DNA of 64,000 nt from Aureliella helgolandensis (GCF_007752135.1 NZ_CP036298.1:7618501-7682500); one strand, 5' to 3'; numbered from the stretch's first letter, positions 19,968-30,048 are shown. The notes: generated from the letters alone by a model not told the origin. Numbers and translations are program-made.

Positions 19968-20978
19968 ATGCCCGCTCCAATCATCCCAACTTTTCAAGAC
20001 ATTCGTGCTGCTGAGATAATCCTAGGGCAGCACCTCTCTCCAGCTCCGCTACTTCGCTCCTATGCGTTGGAAAAAGAACTCGGGTTACCGAGCTCACGGC
20101 GTGTGTGGATCAAGGATTATGGCTGGACCCCCGTCGGCTCGTTTAAACTTTTGGGCGCCTTGAATTGGATGGCTCAGCATAGCAACTCCATTGGCGAGCG
20201 ACCTGTTGCGGCGCATTCCTCGGGAAACTTCGCTTCTGGCTTAGCCTTTGCGGGGCAAGCCTACGGCAAACGTGTCATTATCGTGATGCCTGAAGATGCT
20301 CCAAAGATCAAGTTCGCCAGGACGCGCGCGTTGGGCGCCGAAATACGTACCTATGACAAATCGCAAGATCATTTGACGGGGCGGCGAGACGAATTGACTC
20401 GGGAGATCGCCGAGGTGGAGAACGCAGTGCAAGCCTCCCCCTACGATGATCGCTATGTCATCGCTGGCAACGGAGTTGGCGGATTGGAGATTGCTGAAGA
20501 ATTGCAGCGTCAGGGGCGCGATGTCTCACACTTCCTGTGCGCCGTTAGCGGCGGCGGGCTCATGGCCGGCCACGCCTTGGCGATTGCCGAGTACTTTCCA
20601 CAGGCGTCAATTCATGCGATCGAGCCCCAGGGGGCGGATGACTTCCAACAGTCGCTCGCCGCAGGGCAACGGTTACGCGTGGAGCAACCGACCAGTATTT
20701 GTGATGGCCTGCTGTCCTACGATGTTGGGGAGCACAATTGGCCCATCCTGCAAACGCTCGTCGATTCAGCCTGGACCGTTACCGATGAACAAACTCGCCA
20801 AGCAATGGGCTGGTTGGACGCTCAGCATGGCCTGCGGAGCGAACCCTCAGGAGCCATCACCACTGCCGCCCTGCTTTCCCGCAAGATCGATCTCGCTGGT
20901 CAGGGGGATATTGTCCTCGTGCTGAGCGGGCGCAATGTCGACACCACGACATTTTGGGAGTTCGTGCGAGACTGCTGA
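19968..20978 (+). CDS. PLP-dependent threonine dehydratase / serine racemase-like enzyme
   Basis: The 336-aa protein is a fold-type II PLP enzyme. GSFKLLGALNW carries the Schiff-base lysine (about residue 60), AAHSSGNFASGLAFAG is the Asn loop, and AVSGGGLMAGHA is the glycine-rich phosphate-binding loop. No C-terminal ACT domain is present, so feedback control of the biosynthetic IlvA kind is not expected; a catabolic hydroxy-amino-acid ammonia-lyase or racemase is more likely. ATG 19968 is 18 bp after the amidohydrolase stop, which supports co-transcription. Together with the M20 enzyme it could turn a released amino acid into a 2-oxo acid plus ammonia (inference). Confidence 0.88.
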   Translation: MPAPIIPTFQDIRAAEIILGQHLSPAPLLRSYALEKELGLPSSRRVWIKDYGWTPVGSFKLLGALNWMAQHSNSIGERPVAAHSSGNFASGLAFAGQAYGKRVIIVMPEDAPKIKFARTRALGAEIRTYDKSQDHLTGRRDELTREIAEVENAVQASPYDDRYVIAGNGVGGLEIAEELQRQGRDVSHFLCAVSGGGLMAGHALAIAEYFPQASIHAIEPQGADDFQQSLAAGQRLRVEQPTSICDGLLSYDVGEHNWPILQTLVDSAWTVTDEQTRQAMGWLDAQHGLRSEPSGAITTAALLSRKIDLAGQGDIVLVLSGRNVDTTTFWEFVRDC

Positions 20979-21205
20979 CGACGCTACAGGTGGGGTCGCG
21001 CGACTCGTCGTTGATGTCTTGTGCGGCTACCCAACAGCGATTCACATTGCGATGAATGATTTTCCTTCGATTTTTCAGTTCCCTGAAAACCGCCCAAAAC
21101 TTGCGGTACAATGGACTGCCTATCCGCGCCCGCGTTGCCGATCCTCCATCCGCTCCGCGTGGCTCGGGTTCCTTCCCCATCCCCCGCCTCAGATGAGCAA
21201 TTGAC

Positions 21206-22549
21206 ATGCCGCATACCGCCAATCGCCGTTCGTTTATTCAAGCCGCCTCACTAGCGGGTGCTGCTCTCTCTCTACCAGCAGCTCAGTACTCGCGCGTCTA
21301 CGGCGCGAACGAAAAGTTGAGAATTGCGAGCGTAGGGACAGGCGGAAAAGGGTGGAGTGACTTGAACGGAGTCGCTGCCAGCCCCGAAGTTCAAGTCGTT
21401 GGCCTGTGCAACATCGATAGTTCGCGGGCACACCTCGGGCAGGCTGCGGAAAAATACCCCAACGCGCGACAATATGCCGACTGGAGAAAACTACTCGATG
21501 CATCCAAAGACATCGATGGAGTGCTGGTTTCTACCCCCGACTTTATGCACGCCCCGATCTCGATGGCGGCCATGCATCTGGGCAAACACGTCTTCTGCCA
21601 AAAACCTCTATCCCACTCCGTTCACGAAGCGCGGCAGATGCAATTGGCCGCCCAAAAATACGACCTAGTGACACAGATGTGCAATCAAATCCAGTCCCAC
21701 AGTGCATACCGAACGGCCGTGCACTGGGTGCATTCTGGATTGCTGGGTAAAGTGAAGGAAGTTCACTCCTGGCAGGGGGGACAGCCATCCTGGCCTCGCA
21801 ACATTCCAGCTCCTCAGGGAAGCGACCCGGTACCGACCACGGTCGACTGGGAACTTTGGCAAGGCGTTGCACCAGATCGACACTACAAAACAGGGATGTA
21901 CCATCCATTCAATTGGCGCGGTTGGCAAGATTACGGAACTGGGCAACTCGGCGATTTTGCATGCCACATCCTCGATCCCGTCTTCAAGTCACTCAAACTC
22001 GGTTCACCAACGCGGCTGACCGTCCAGGCACCTGCACTGCTTCCCGAATCCTGGACAGACCGTTCGACCGTTCGGTATGAGTTCCCGGGAACGGAATACA
22101 CGTTGAACCGTTCGATTCCCGTCACTTGGTACGACGCTGCGGGAGTACTACCTCCCCGTGAAAGGTTAGGGAGCGTTCCCACCGATTACAAACTGCCTGG
22201 AGCCGGTTCGGTAATCGTGGGCGAAAAGGGATCGATGGTCATCCCGCACGTGGCTATGCCTACGCTCTTTCCGGTCGACCAATCCCCGGCTGGCGAACTC
22301 CCGGTGATTGAAGGGGTGGATCACTACACTCAATGGGCAGATGCCTGCCGCGGTGTGGGACAGACCACCTCACACTTTGACTACGCTGGCCCTCTGACCG
22401 AAGCCGTATTGCTGGGCACGATCGGAATTCGCTTTCCCGATCAAGAGCTGCAGTGGAATGCGAAGAAACTTGAGATCACCAACCTGCCTGCCGCCCAAGA
22501 ATGGATCTCCAAATCGTACCGAAACGGTTGGGAACCAGCCTGGGTCTAA
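21206..22549 (+). CDS. Gfo/Idh/MocA family oxidoreductase, Tat-exported
   Basis: The 447-aa protein starts with a Tat signal (NRRSFIQAASLAGAALSL) and then a Rossmann fold with IASVGTGGKGWSDL, a G-x-G-x-x-G type motif. GKHVFCQKPLSHSVHEARQM holds the conserved EKP/QKP lysine. The C-terminal half is the Gfo/Idh substrate domain with DFACHILDPVFKSL. Such Tat-exported oxidoreductases are multiplied in planctomycetes and usually carry tightly bound NAD(P) for periplasmic sugar oxidation. It is 227 bp from the dehydratase gene, so it may have its own promoter. An inverted repeat at 22658 follows it. Confidence 0.92.
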   Translation: MPHTANRRSFIQAASLAGAALSLPAAQYSRVYGANEKLRIASVGTGGKGWSDLNGVAASPEVQVVGLCNIDSSRAHLGQAAEKYPNARQYADWRKLLDASKDIDGVLVSTPDFMHAPISMAAMHLGKHVFCQKPLSHSVHEARQMQLAAQKYDLVTQMCNQIQSHSAYRTAVHWVHSGLLGKVKEVHSWQGGQPSWPRNIPAPQGSDPVPTTVDWELWQGVAPDRHYKTGMYHPFNWRGWQDYGTGQLGDFACHILDPVFKSLKLGSPTRLTVQAPALLPESWTDRSTVRYEFPGTEYTLNRSIPVTWYDAAGVLPPRERLGSVPTDYKLPGAGSVIVGEKGSMVIPHVAMPTLFPVDQSPAGELPVIEGVDHYTQWADACRGVGQTTSHFDYAGPLTEAVLLGTIGIRFPDQELQWNAKKLEITNLPAAQEWISKSYRNGWEPAWV

Positions 22550-22657
22550 CCAGACGAGCACCTCCGCCGCACGGCTGATTGGCATGTGAGTCTCCTGGCA
22601 ACCAGGCTAGATCCCGCCCAAGTCGCTCACTCAACATTCTGCTCCCATCGCACGCCG

Positions 22658-22687
22658 GACACTGGCCTTTCCACTTCGGCCAGTGTC
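22658..22687 (+). terminator. Hairpin after the Gfo/Idh gene
   Basis: GACACTGGCC (22658-22667) and GGCCAGTGTC (22678-22687) form a perfect 10-bp stem with a 10-nt loop, 109 bp past the stop codon and before the next signal-peptide gene. No long T run follows, so terminator strength is uncertain. Confidence 0.5.
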
Positions 22688-22843
22688 TAATCCTGCGTGG
22701 TGGCACGTTCGATCTACTTTCCCCTGCATCCCCCCGCTTCAATTCAAAGTTGGCGACCGAACGAGGTCCCACACGGCCTTCGTAAGACCTCCCCTACCCC
22801 ACCCTACCCGCCCCCGCCCTTACTTCCTCCGGCTTCCCCCACC

Positions 22844-25800
22844 ATGTCTACTTGGTCCATCGCGCGTCCTTTCCTAGGCTGGCTCGCTTTCACCGCATGT
22901 CATCTGCTGGCCGTCGCCGCAAGCCCAGCTGACGAACCGCTACAATTCGAAACAGACATTCGCCCCATTTTGCGTGAGTACTGTTTTGATTGCCACGGCG
23001 CGACGGAAGAGATCGAAGGGGGACTCGACCTACGTCTCGTCCACTTCATGACCCGGGGAGGCGATTCGGGAACGGCTCTTGTGCCAGGAGATCCCGAGGA
23101 GAGTCTGCTATGGACTCGAATTCGAGAGGGAGACATGCCACCCGGCGAAGCACGCGTGGCGGATGAGAAGATGCGCATCCTGGAAACTTGGATTCGTCAG
23201 GGAGCCGTCACCGTGCGCGCAGAGCCTCTGGAGCTCGCGCCAGGGATTCCCATTACCGAAGAGGAGCGGAACTACTGGGCATATCAGCCCATTTCCACCC
23301 CCGCCCCACCGCCAGTCAACACGAGCCACCGCATTCGAACTCCGATTGATGCATTTCTGGCAGAAGCGATGCCTGCTGGGCTGGAGTTCTCTCCCGACGC
23401 GGACCGTGCAACCCTGATACGTCGCGTCTACTTTGATTTAATGGGTTTGCCTCCGACCTATGCTCAAATTCAATTTTGGCTTGAGCACTCCAGCGACCAG
23501 TGGTACTCCCTGTTAATTGAAGAACTCTTGAGCTCCCCCCAGTACGGCGAACGATGGGCGCGCCACTGGTTAGACGCCGCCGGCTACGCCGACAGCGATG
23601 GATTTACCCTGGCCGACAGCCCGCGATCTTGGGCGTGGCGCTATCGCGACTACGTCGTGCGCGCATTCAATGAAGACAAGCCCTTCGACCGTTTTATTGC
23701 CGAACAACTTGCTGGCGACGAACTGGCGGGCCCGGCCGAGGGAGATTGGACAACCGACCAGATCGAATTGTTGACTGCGACCGGCTTCTTGCGAATGGCG
23801 GCTGACGGCTCAGGCAGTGGCGACAATAGCCCGGAAGCACGCAACAAAACAATTGCCGACACATTGCAGATCGTAGGCAGCACTTTGTTAGGCTCGAGCG
23901 TCCACTGCGCGCAATGCCACGACCACCGCTACGACCCCATTTCCCATGTCGACTACTTTTCCCTGCGCGCCGTCTTCGCCCCTGCGCTCGATTGGCAAGC
24001 CTGGAAGCCTCCCGCAGAACGCTTGGTCTCACTCTATACCGCACAAGATCGTGCACTGGCTGCTGAAATCGAAAGCCGTGTCGCTGCCGTCGCGGAAGAG
24101 CGTGCTTTGAAACAAGCAGAATTCATGCAAACCGCCTTTGAGCAAGAATTACTGAAGTTTGATGAACCGCTTCGGGCACCATTAAAACTAGCTTACGAGA
24201 CGGTCGCTCAGGATCGTACTCCTGAACAAACCGCACTGTTGACGCAAAATCCAAGCATCAATATTTCTCCTGGAGTCCTGTACCAGTACCTGCCTGCCGC
24301 CGCAGAGGAACTCAAGGCGTTTGATGCAAAGATCGCCAAGCTTCGCGCCGAAAAGCCAGAGGAACAGTTCATTCAGGCTCTGGTCGAACCATCCCAGCAT
24401 GTGCCGGTGACGCACCTCTTCCATCGCGGCGATTTTAACCAACCCAAGCAAGAAGTTGTACCAGCGGGCCTAACGGTAACAGCTCCCGAAGGCGCCCGCG
24501 TGCAGTTTCCCACCGACTCGCCACTTCATCCCACAACAGGCCGTCGACTAGCATTTGCGGAATGGTTGACGAGTCGCGAAAACCCGCTCACCGCTCGCGC
24601 GATCGTCAATCGCATGTGGATGCACCATTTCGGTCAAGGAATCGTCTCCACTCCTGGAGATTTCGGACGTCTGGGAGGCGTGCCCACCCATCCCAAATTG
24701 CTCGACTGGTTAGCCAACGACTTCATCGAGCAGGGGTGGAGCCTGAAACACCTACATCGTCGCATTCTGCAATCCACCGCTTGGCGACAATCCTCGGCCC
24801 GCGAAGCCACACGTCAGGCGGTGGACCCTGAAAACTACTATTACTGGCGCAAGTCACTGCAACGCCTGGATGCGGAGAGCTTGCGGGACTCCCTCCTGGC
24901 TGTCTCAGACAACCTCGATGCGAGTCTCAATGGCCCACCGATTGCGGTAACCGAAGACGAGACCGGGCAGGTGCGATCGGATGCCCAACACCCCCGCCGT
25001 AGCATTTATATCAATGTGCGCAGAAGTCAGCCGGTGGGAGTTTTGCAGACGTTCGATGCACCGGTAATGTCGGTAAACTGTGATATCCGGACTAGCACGA
25101 TCACCGCCTCACAAGCACTGATGCTACTCAACGGCGAATTCATGCTTGACCAAGCCAGTCGCGTGGCCGACCACATTGTGGCGCAAGCGGAAGCAGCCCC
25201 CGGACTGGAGGCCGCTTATCCTAACTGGCTACCAGACCTCCCCTCTCCGGCCTGGCAATACGGCACTGGCACCATCCAATCCTCCGCCGAATCACTCGTG
25301 CAGGATGCGGCAACAGAATTGGTCCACGAATTTACCTCACTACCACATTTCAACGGCTCTCAGTGGCAAGGCAGCCCGACTCTACCAGATCCACAATGGG
25401 GCTGGGTTCTGCTGCACGCCAGTGGCGGACATCCTGGAGCCCCCGAGCATCCCGCCATACGCCGCTGGACGGCTCCCGCGAACGGACAAGTGGTCCTCTC
25501 GGGAAGTTTACAACACACCAGCCCCAACGGTGATGGCGTCCGCGGGCGTCTACTCTCTTCCAAGCAGCTACTCGGAACGTGGCTGGCCAAGAACAATGCT
25601 AGCCCCACGCCCACTGCTGAGATTGCAGTATCTGCGGGGGAGACGCTGGATTTCGTCGTGGATTGCCTGGAGCATGAGACTTCCGATTCCTTTGTTTGGA
25701 AAGTCCAGTTGAGCTTCACCAATACCGATGGCAACGTGACCAAGTACGATTCCGAAGCTGAATTTAGCGGCCCCCCTGAGGACTTGAACCAACTTCCAAC

Positions 25801-26008
25801 GCACTTAACGGAAGCCTGGAAACGGATTTTGTCTCGTCCACCACAAGCGCGGGAGATGCAGGCAGCTCTCGATTTTGCAGGTCAACAACTTCAATCCCTG
25901 GCGCTGAATCGGCAGGGCACAGCCAGCAACCGCGCTGCGGGGCATCAGGTCCTAGTCAACGTCTGCCAAATGCTGCTTAATTCCAATGAATTCTTGTATG
26001 TCGAATAG
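22844..26008 (+). CDS. DUF1549/DUF1553 planctomycete cytochrome-like protein (pair 2), with extra domain
   Basis: The open frame reaches GTG 22697, but the first 49 codons are Pro-rich and unlike a protein start. ATG 22844 begins a signal peptide (MSTWSIARPFLGWLAF, cleavage near AVAAS-PADE). The PSCyt1 domain carries one heme motif (YCFDCHG). DUF1549 follows (TPIDAFLAEAM, FDLMGLPPTYAQI, YGERWARHWLDAAGY), and DUF1553 has NPLTARAIVNRMWMHHFGQG. About residues 790-965 is an inserted Gly/Ser/Thr-rich beta-sandwich-like segment (VVLSGSLQHTSPNGDG, DFVVDCLE) that the pair 1 protein lacks; it could bind a carbohydrate (inference). The stop overlaps the frame of the DUF1501 partner. Total length is 1054 aa. 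Confidence 0.9.
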   Translation: MSTWSIARPFLGWLAFTACHLLAVAASPADEPLQFETDIRPILREYCFDCHGATEEIEGGLDLRLVHFMTRGGDSGTALVPGDPEESLLWTRIREGDMPPGEARVADEKMRILETWIRQGAVTVRAEPLELAPGIPITEEERNYWAYQPISTPAPPPVNTSHRIRTPIDAFLAEAMPAGLEFSPDADRATLIRRVYFDLMGLPPTYAQIQFWLEHSSDQWYSLLIEELLSSPQYGERWARHWLDAAGYADSDGFTLADSPRSWAWRYRDYVVRAFNEDKPFDRFIAEQLAGDELAGPAEGDWTTDQIELLTATGFLRMAADGSGSGDNSPEARNKTIADTLQIVGSTLLGSSVHCAQCHDHRYDPISHVDYFSLRAVFAPALDWQAWKPPAERLVSLYTAQDRALAAEIESRVAAVAEERALKQAEFMQTAFEQELLKFDEPLRAPLKLAYETVAQDRTPEQTALLTQNPSINISPGVLYQYLPAAAEELKAFDAKIAKLRAEKPEEQFIQALVEPSQHVPVTHLFHRGDFNQPKQEVVPAGLTVTAPEGARVQFPTDSPLHPTTGRRLAFAEWLTSRENPLTARAIVNRMWMHHFGQGIVSTPGDFGRLGGVPTHPKLLDWLANDFIEQGWSLKHLHRRILQSTAWRQSSAREATRQAVDPENYYYWRKSLQRLDAESLRDSLLAVSDNLDASLNGPPIAVTEDETGQVRSDAQHPRRSIYINVRRSQPVGVLQTFDAPVMSVNCDIRTSTITASQALMLLNGEFMLDQASRVADHIVAQAEAAPGLEAAYPNWLPDLPSPAWQYGTGTIQSSAESLVQDAATELVHEFTSLPHFNGSQWQGSPTLPDPQWGWVLLHASGGHPGAPEHPAIRRWTAPANGQVVLSGSLQHTSPNGDGVRGRLLSSKQLLGTWLAKNNASPTPTAEIAVSAGETLDFVVDCLEHETSDSFVWKVQLSFTNTDGNVTKYDSEAEFSGPPEDLNQLPTHLTEAWKRILSRPPQAREMQAALDFAGQQLQSLALNRQGTASNRAAGHQVLVNVCQMLLNSNEFLYVE

Positions 26009-26024
26009 AGAGACGGTGCTTGCG

Positions 26025-27461
26025 ATGTTCCCCAACACACGGCGTGAATTCCTACAGCAATCCGGCATGGGCGTTGGTGCGTTGGCCCTCCAGTGGATGC
26101 TAGCTCAAGAGACCGCTCTTGCCAAACCTCCCGTGCTCAAGCAGCAACCCCACAACGACCTACACCCCAGGTCCCCCCATTTCACGCCTCGGGCTCAAGC
26201 GATGATATCGCTCTTCCAACACGGAGGCCCGTCGCATATGGATCTGACCGACCCGAAACCGGAGCTGACCAAATATGCGGGTACCGAGTACACGGGTGAC
26301 ATCCATTTCTCGTTTGTGAACCAAGCCAGTAAGAAACTACTGGGAAGCCCGTTCAAATTCCAGCCGCATGGGCAGTGTGGCATGGAGCTGTCCGAGCTGC
26401 TGCCGCACACCGCAGACGTAGTCGACGAACTCTGCTTGATTCGCAGCATGCACACCGGGGCCAACGGGCACGAGGTCTCGATTCGCTATTTCCATGGTGG
26501 CATCCCTGCCGTGTTAGGCCGACCCACCCTCGGCTCCTGGCTGACATATGCCTTGGGATCGGAGACGCAAGACCTTCCCGCCTTCATGGTACTGGCGGAT
26601 CCCGGTGGTCATCCGGTCGACGGCGTTAGTAATTGGACCAACGGTTTCATGCCTTCGATGTTCCAGGGAACGGTGCTTCGGCCCCAAGAGCCACGCATTT
26701 TTAACCTACAACCGCCCACGCACTTGGCCGGAGAATTCCAACGTCAAAATCTTGCACTGCTGCAAACTCTCAATCAGCAACACTTGGAACAGCATCCTGG
26801 AGAAACGGATCTGGAAGCCCGCATCGCGAGCTATGAGCTGGCCGCGAGAATGCAAACGGCAGCCGGCGATGCCCTCGACATTTCGCAAGAAACGGCAGCC
26901 ACCCATCGCATGTACGGGCTCGATCGCCCGGAGACACGTGAATACGGCACGCGCTGCTTGCTAGCGCGCCGGCTGGTCGAGCGAGGCGTGCGTTTCGTGC
27001 AACTCTTTCATAATGGCCAACCTTGGGACAACCACAGCAATATCAAATCGGGCCTAGCGTCGATCTGCCAAAAGACCGACCAGCCCGTCGCCGCACTCAT
27101 CAAGGACCTCCGCCAAAGAGGGCTACTCGACAGCACACTGGTACACTGGGGAGGCGAAATCGGTAGGCTTCCAGTCACCCAGGGAGACGGCAATCCCGAG
27201 ACCGCAGGCCGTGACCACAACGGTCAGGGCTTTAGCATTTGGATGGCTGGTGGCGGAATCCGCGGCGGCACAATCCATGGGAAAACCGATGAATTCGGGC
27301 ACCGTGCGATTGAAGACATCGTGACTCCCAATGATTTCCAGGCCACCGTGATGCACCTGTTTGGGCTCGACCACGAGCGCGTCCTCTTCCCGCACCGCAA
27401 TCAGCAAGAAATCATGACAGCCCATCGTCCCGCTCAGGTTGTACAAGCGATCGTTGACTAA
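26025..27461 (+). CDS. DUF1501 protein (pair 2)
   Basis: ATG codons at 25986, 25998 and 26025 are in frame. I choose 26025 because it begins the twin-arginine-like leader (MFPNTRREFLQQSGMGVGAL), has GAGAGA upstream, and avoids overlapping the previous gene. The DUF1501 landmarks are SLFQHGGPSHMDLTDPKP, LVHWGGEIGRLPVTQG and GRDHNGQGFSIWMAGG. The length is 478 aa. It is the partner of the DUF1549/DUF1553 gene that ends 17 bp upstream. Function is unproven; predicted to be exported. Confidence 0.9.
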   Translation: MFPNTRREFLQQSGMGVGALALQWMLAQETALAKPPVLKQQPHNDLHPRSPHFTPRAQAMISLFQHGGPSHMDLTDPKPELTKYAGTEYTGDIHFSFVNQASKKLLGSPFKFQPHGQCGMELSELLPHTADVVDELCLIRSMHTGANGHEVSIRYFHGGIPAVLGRPTLGSWLTYALGSETQDLPAFMVLADPGGHPVDGVSNWTNGFMPSMFQGTVLRPQEPRIFNLQPPTHLAGEFQRQNLALLQTLNQQHLEQHPGETDLEARIASYELAARMQTAAGDALDISQETAATHRMYGLDRPETREYGTRCLLARRLVERGVRFVQLFHNGQPWDNHSNIKSGLASICQKTDQPVAALIKDLRQRGLLDSTLVHWGGEIGRLPVTQGDGNPETAGRDHNGQGFSIWMAGGGIRGGTIHGKTDEFGHRAIEDIVTPNDFQATVMHLFGLDHERVLFPHRNQQEIMTAHRPAQVVQAIVD

Positions 27462-27790
27462 GGCAGCCCGCCATAGCGTCTCTCATGCCGCGACTAGCAC
27501 CAGCCAACGGCGATACCAACTCCGCTGGCCTCTGCCCAGACATTAGTCGATCTTTTTCTTAAGAATTGAGTAGAATCACTCTTTCATATGTGCTAGAAAG
27601 AAGCTGCCCCACCAATTGAGTTAACACTTCAAGACTTTGCTGGGAGTAAATAATTTCTTTCGTGAACTGAGACTTTCGCTCGGACTGCTTGTTGGTCGAG
27701 AGCCTTCTGCCCCCAGTTCCAATGTAACGCGTTCAACCAGCTGAGTTTTACGTCGCGGCATCTATTTCCATCGAGTTGAAGGACCCTACC
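27462..27790. other. Intergenic, no gene seen
   Basis: This is a gap of 329 bp between pair 2 and a lipoprotein gene. No convincing ORF, RNA or hairpin was found. It is AT-richer in the middle (27550-27660), so it probably holds the lipoprotein promoter, but no clear -35/-10 pair could be fixed. Confidence 0.4.
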
Positions 27791-28219
27791 ATGCCACAGG
27801 TTCATCTCTATGCAATCCTTTTGACTGCCCTGATGGTTGCAGGCTGTGCTCCGCCCAACCCGCGAAAAGCCATCTCAGGGAAGGTTACGCTGAAAGACGC
27901 CCAACTAGACGAGGGAGTCATCGAGTTTCGACCACTCGAAGCCAGCTCTAGCGGAGGTCCCCCTGCCACAACGGCTGGTTCCGTGATTGCCGAAGGTGCT
28001 TACAGCATCGAAGCAGAGGCAGGGCTAGTCCCGGGCAAATACAAAGTGATGATCAGCTCAGCGAACTCCAAACTCCCCGATAACGAAGATGAGATACCTG
28101 GTCCAAGCGGGAACTTTGTAATGAAGGACCGCATACCGCCAGAGTTTAATACTCGATCAAAGCTGACCGTCGAAGTCACCGAACAGGGTGAGAACAAGTT
28201 CGATTTCGACATCCCCTAA
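27791..28219 (+). CDS. Small lipoprotein, transthyretin-like/carboxypeptidase-regulatory type
   Basis: ATG 27791 is preferred to TTG 27776 because it gives a standard lipoprotein signal (MPQVHLYAILLTALMVAGC, lipobox MVAGC, Cys 19). The mature part, about 120 aa, opens with ISGKVTLKDAQLDEGVIEF and ends ...ENKFDFDIP. It reads as one beta-sandwich of the kind found in many short planctomycete lipoproteins. Such genes often precede or follow DUF1559 pilin-like genes, and here a DUF1559 gene lies 355 bp downstream. The protein is anchored in a membrane; its role is unknown. Confidence 0.85.
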   Translation: MPQVHLYAILLTALMVAGCAPPNPRKAISGKVTLKDAQLDEGVIEFRPLEASSSGGPPATTAGSVIAEGAYSIEAEAGLVPGKYKVMISSANSKLPDNEDEIPGPSGNFVMKDRIPPEFNTRSKLTVEVTEQGENKFDFDIP

Positions 28220-28574
28220 GCGTCGCCCCGCGTCCCTACGCAATTGCTCCAACAAACCGGCCTACTTTCGAGAGGAGAAATCATCGATTCCCGGCAAACC
28301 CCTCAATGCCCCTCCAGAGTTTTGCCAGGCGTCTCCACGAGTGAACCTTCCTGAGTACCAAGCGACAAAACGCGTCCATCCCCTCTCGTCTTCAAGCCAG
28401 ACCAAGGCGTTGAATCGAAGGGTCTGAGACTCTTTTTGACCGATAGCGCCCGCTACTTCGAGGCGGAAAACACCTAACCGAGAGCCCAGCTTGCGGGGAA
28501 GGTCCGTCAGTAAACCGTTGAGAAAATCGCATTCACGTACTGTTTTTTAAGTATCGTCTTTTGGGGGTGTTGAT
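28220..28574. other. Intergenic leader of the DUF1559 gene
   Basis: This 355-bp gap contains no credible ORF. It ends in a strong purine-rich ribosome-binding site (GGGGGTG, about 7 bp before ATG 28575). An AT-rich stretch, TACTGTTTTTTAAGTATCG (28538-28556), lies just upstream and may include the promoter -10 region. Confidence 0.4.
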
Positions 28575-29549
28575 ATGAAACGAACAAGAAACGCATTTAC
28601 ACTGGTCGAACTTCTCGTAGTCATTGCCATCATCGGGATCCTAGTTGGTCTACTCTTACCTGCGGTTCAAGCCGCTCGAGAAGCGGCCAGAAGAATGCAG
28701 TGCCAAAACAACACCAAACAGTTGGGATTGGCAATGCACAATTACGAATCAACCTACAAGCGATTCCCTGGCGGTGTGGGACGCTACGGTTGCTGCTGGG
28801 GGACTTGGCAAGTTTCCATCCTGCCGTATATCGAACAGACCGCCATGTACAACCTCTACCAAAACTCAGGAGGTGCCGACCCGGGCCCACGCTACTCGGC
28901 AACCGTCAATCGCCCAGTGGTCAGCTCTCGACTGCCTACGTTAACCTGCCCCAGTGACACACCGAATGCTCCCATTGGAGGCACAACTCCCATCACTAGC
29001 CATAACTATGCCGTGAACTATGGCAATACGAGTTTTTTCCAAACGGAATTGAATGGGATTCGTTTCATGGGCGCGCCGTTTCATGCTTACACCGGCTCTA
29101 CTTCCGATGATGGGCCACCCAATGCAGGCGCTGTTGCAGGCTTCCCACGCATTTATGGTGTACAGCAACGTCTCGGATCCATCAGCGATGGCACCAGCAA
29201 TACCCTCATGGCTTCCGAAGTACTCCAAGGACGACAAAACGATCTTCGAGGTTTTACCTGGTGGGGTGGTGCCAGTGGTTTTGTGACCTATCTTGCTCCC
29301 AATAGCACTTCACCCGACGTCATCACTGGCGGGATCTGTGTTTCGATGCTCTCCCCAAGAATGCCCTGCACGACCAACACCACTGTCACCGCACCGCGGA
29401 TGATGGCGACGCGCAGCACTCACGCCGGTGGTGGTGTGAACACCGTCTTCTGTGACGGGCACGTGACCTTCATCTCGGACAACATCGACTACATTGTCTG
29501 GAACAGCATGGGCACCTCGCAGGGTGGTGAAGCCTTCAGTCACGATTAG
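28575..29549 (+). CDS. DUF1559 prepilin-like protein
   Basis: The 324-aa protein starts with a type IV prepilin/pseudopilin signal: basic MKRTRNA, then FTLVELLVVIAIIGILVGLL, a class III leader cut before Phe by a prepilin peptidase, followed by the usual planctomycete VQAAREAARRMQCQNN helix. The rest is DUF1559, with the SDGTSNTLMASEV motif and the C-terminal H-x9-DG-type block NTVFCDGHVTFISDNID. The family has hundreds of copies in planctomycetes and is thought to form type II secretion-like or surface pseudopili. The start is supported by the RBS. Confidence 0.95.
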   Translation: MKRTRNAFTLVELLVVIAIIGILVGLLLPAVQAAREAARRMQCQNNTKQLGLAMHNYESTYKRFPGGVGRYGCCWGTWQVSILPYIEQTAMYNLYQNSGGADPGPRYSATVNRPVVSSRLPTLTCPSDTPNAPIGGTTPITSHNYAVNYGNTSFFQTELNGIRFMGAPFHAYTGSTSDDGPPNAGAVAGFPRIYGVQQRLGSISDGTSNTLMASEVLQGRQNDLRGFTWWGGASGFVTYLAPNSTSPDVITGGICVSMLSPRMPCTTNTTVTAPRMMATRSTHAGGGVNTVFCDGHVTFISDNIDYIVWNSMGTSQGGEAFSHD

Positions 29550-29893
29550 CCGAGAGTAGCGATTCTACGACTTGGGCGTCTACAATCGGAGCAAACGATC
29601 CCGCGCAAAGGAAGCACGCCACACGATGCTTGTTCGTAATGCATACGATCGCGCAAGTCGCGGCCTTTGCGATTGGGGAACGCACCGAAACAGAACAGCA
29701 TGCCGAGCACTTAGAGTCCTTGAATCATCACTCGAGTGAAGCGGAGCCAGTTGCCCAGGAGTGCACTGCATTTTTCTATACGCACCAGACTGCATGCGTT
29801 TTTCTATCCAGTCACTTTTCTATCCAGTCACTCTTTGAACATTTCACCAGCAATTGCGGGCCGTTGATCGAATTGCACTCACTTTTGCCTCGC
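29550..29893. other. Gene-free stretch with a 16-bp tandem repeat
   Basis: No ORF here looks like protein. TTTTCTATCCAGTCAC is repeated head to tail at 29800-29815 and 29816-29831. The stretch leads directly into a MITE insertion. Confidence 0.45.
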
Positions 29894-29897
29894 TCCT

Positions 29898-30044
29898 CGG
29901 GCTGTTGAAATAGTAACCCGCTACGTAACGGGCTGTTGAAATAGTAACCCGCCGCGTGAGCAAGGAAAGATAACCTCCGCTACAAGTCAATTAAGGACGC
30001 CACCTCCGCCTTAACATTTAAATTGCAATTAAATCAGCAGCCCG
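29898..30044. mobile_element. MITE copy 1, with 4-bp target duplication TCCT
   Basis: Ends are CGGGCTGTTGAAATAG (29898) and ATCAGCAGCCCG (to 30044), imperfect inverted repeats. TCCT flanks both sides (29894-29897, 30045-30048). The first 31 bp (CGGGCTGTTGAAATAG + TAACCCGC...) occur twice in tandem. The interior carries the family signature GTGAGCAAGGAAAGATAACC and no coding capacity. Other copies lie at 42.7-44.0 kb and around the IS at 58.3-59.9 kb. Confidence 0.8.
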
Positions 30045-30048
30045 TCCT

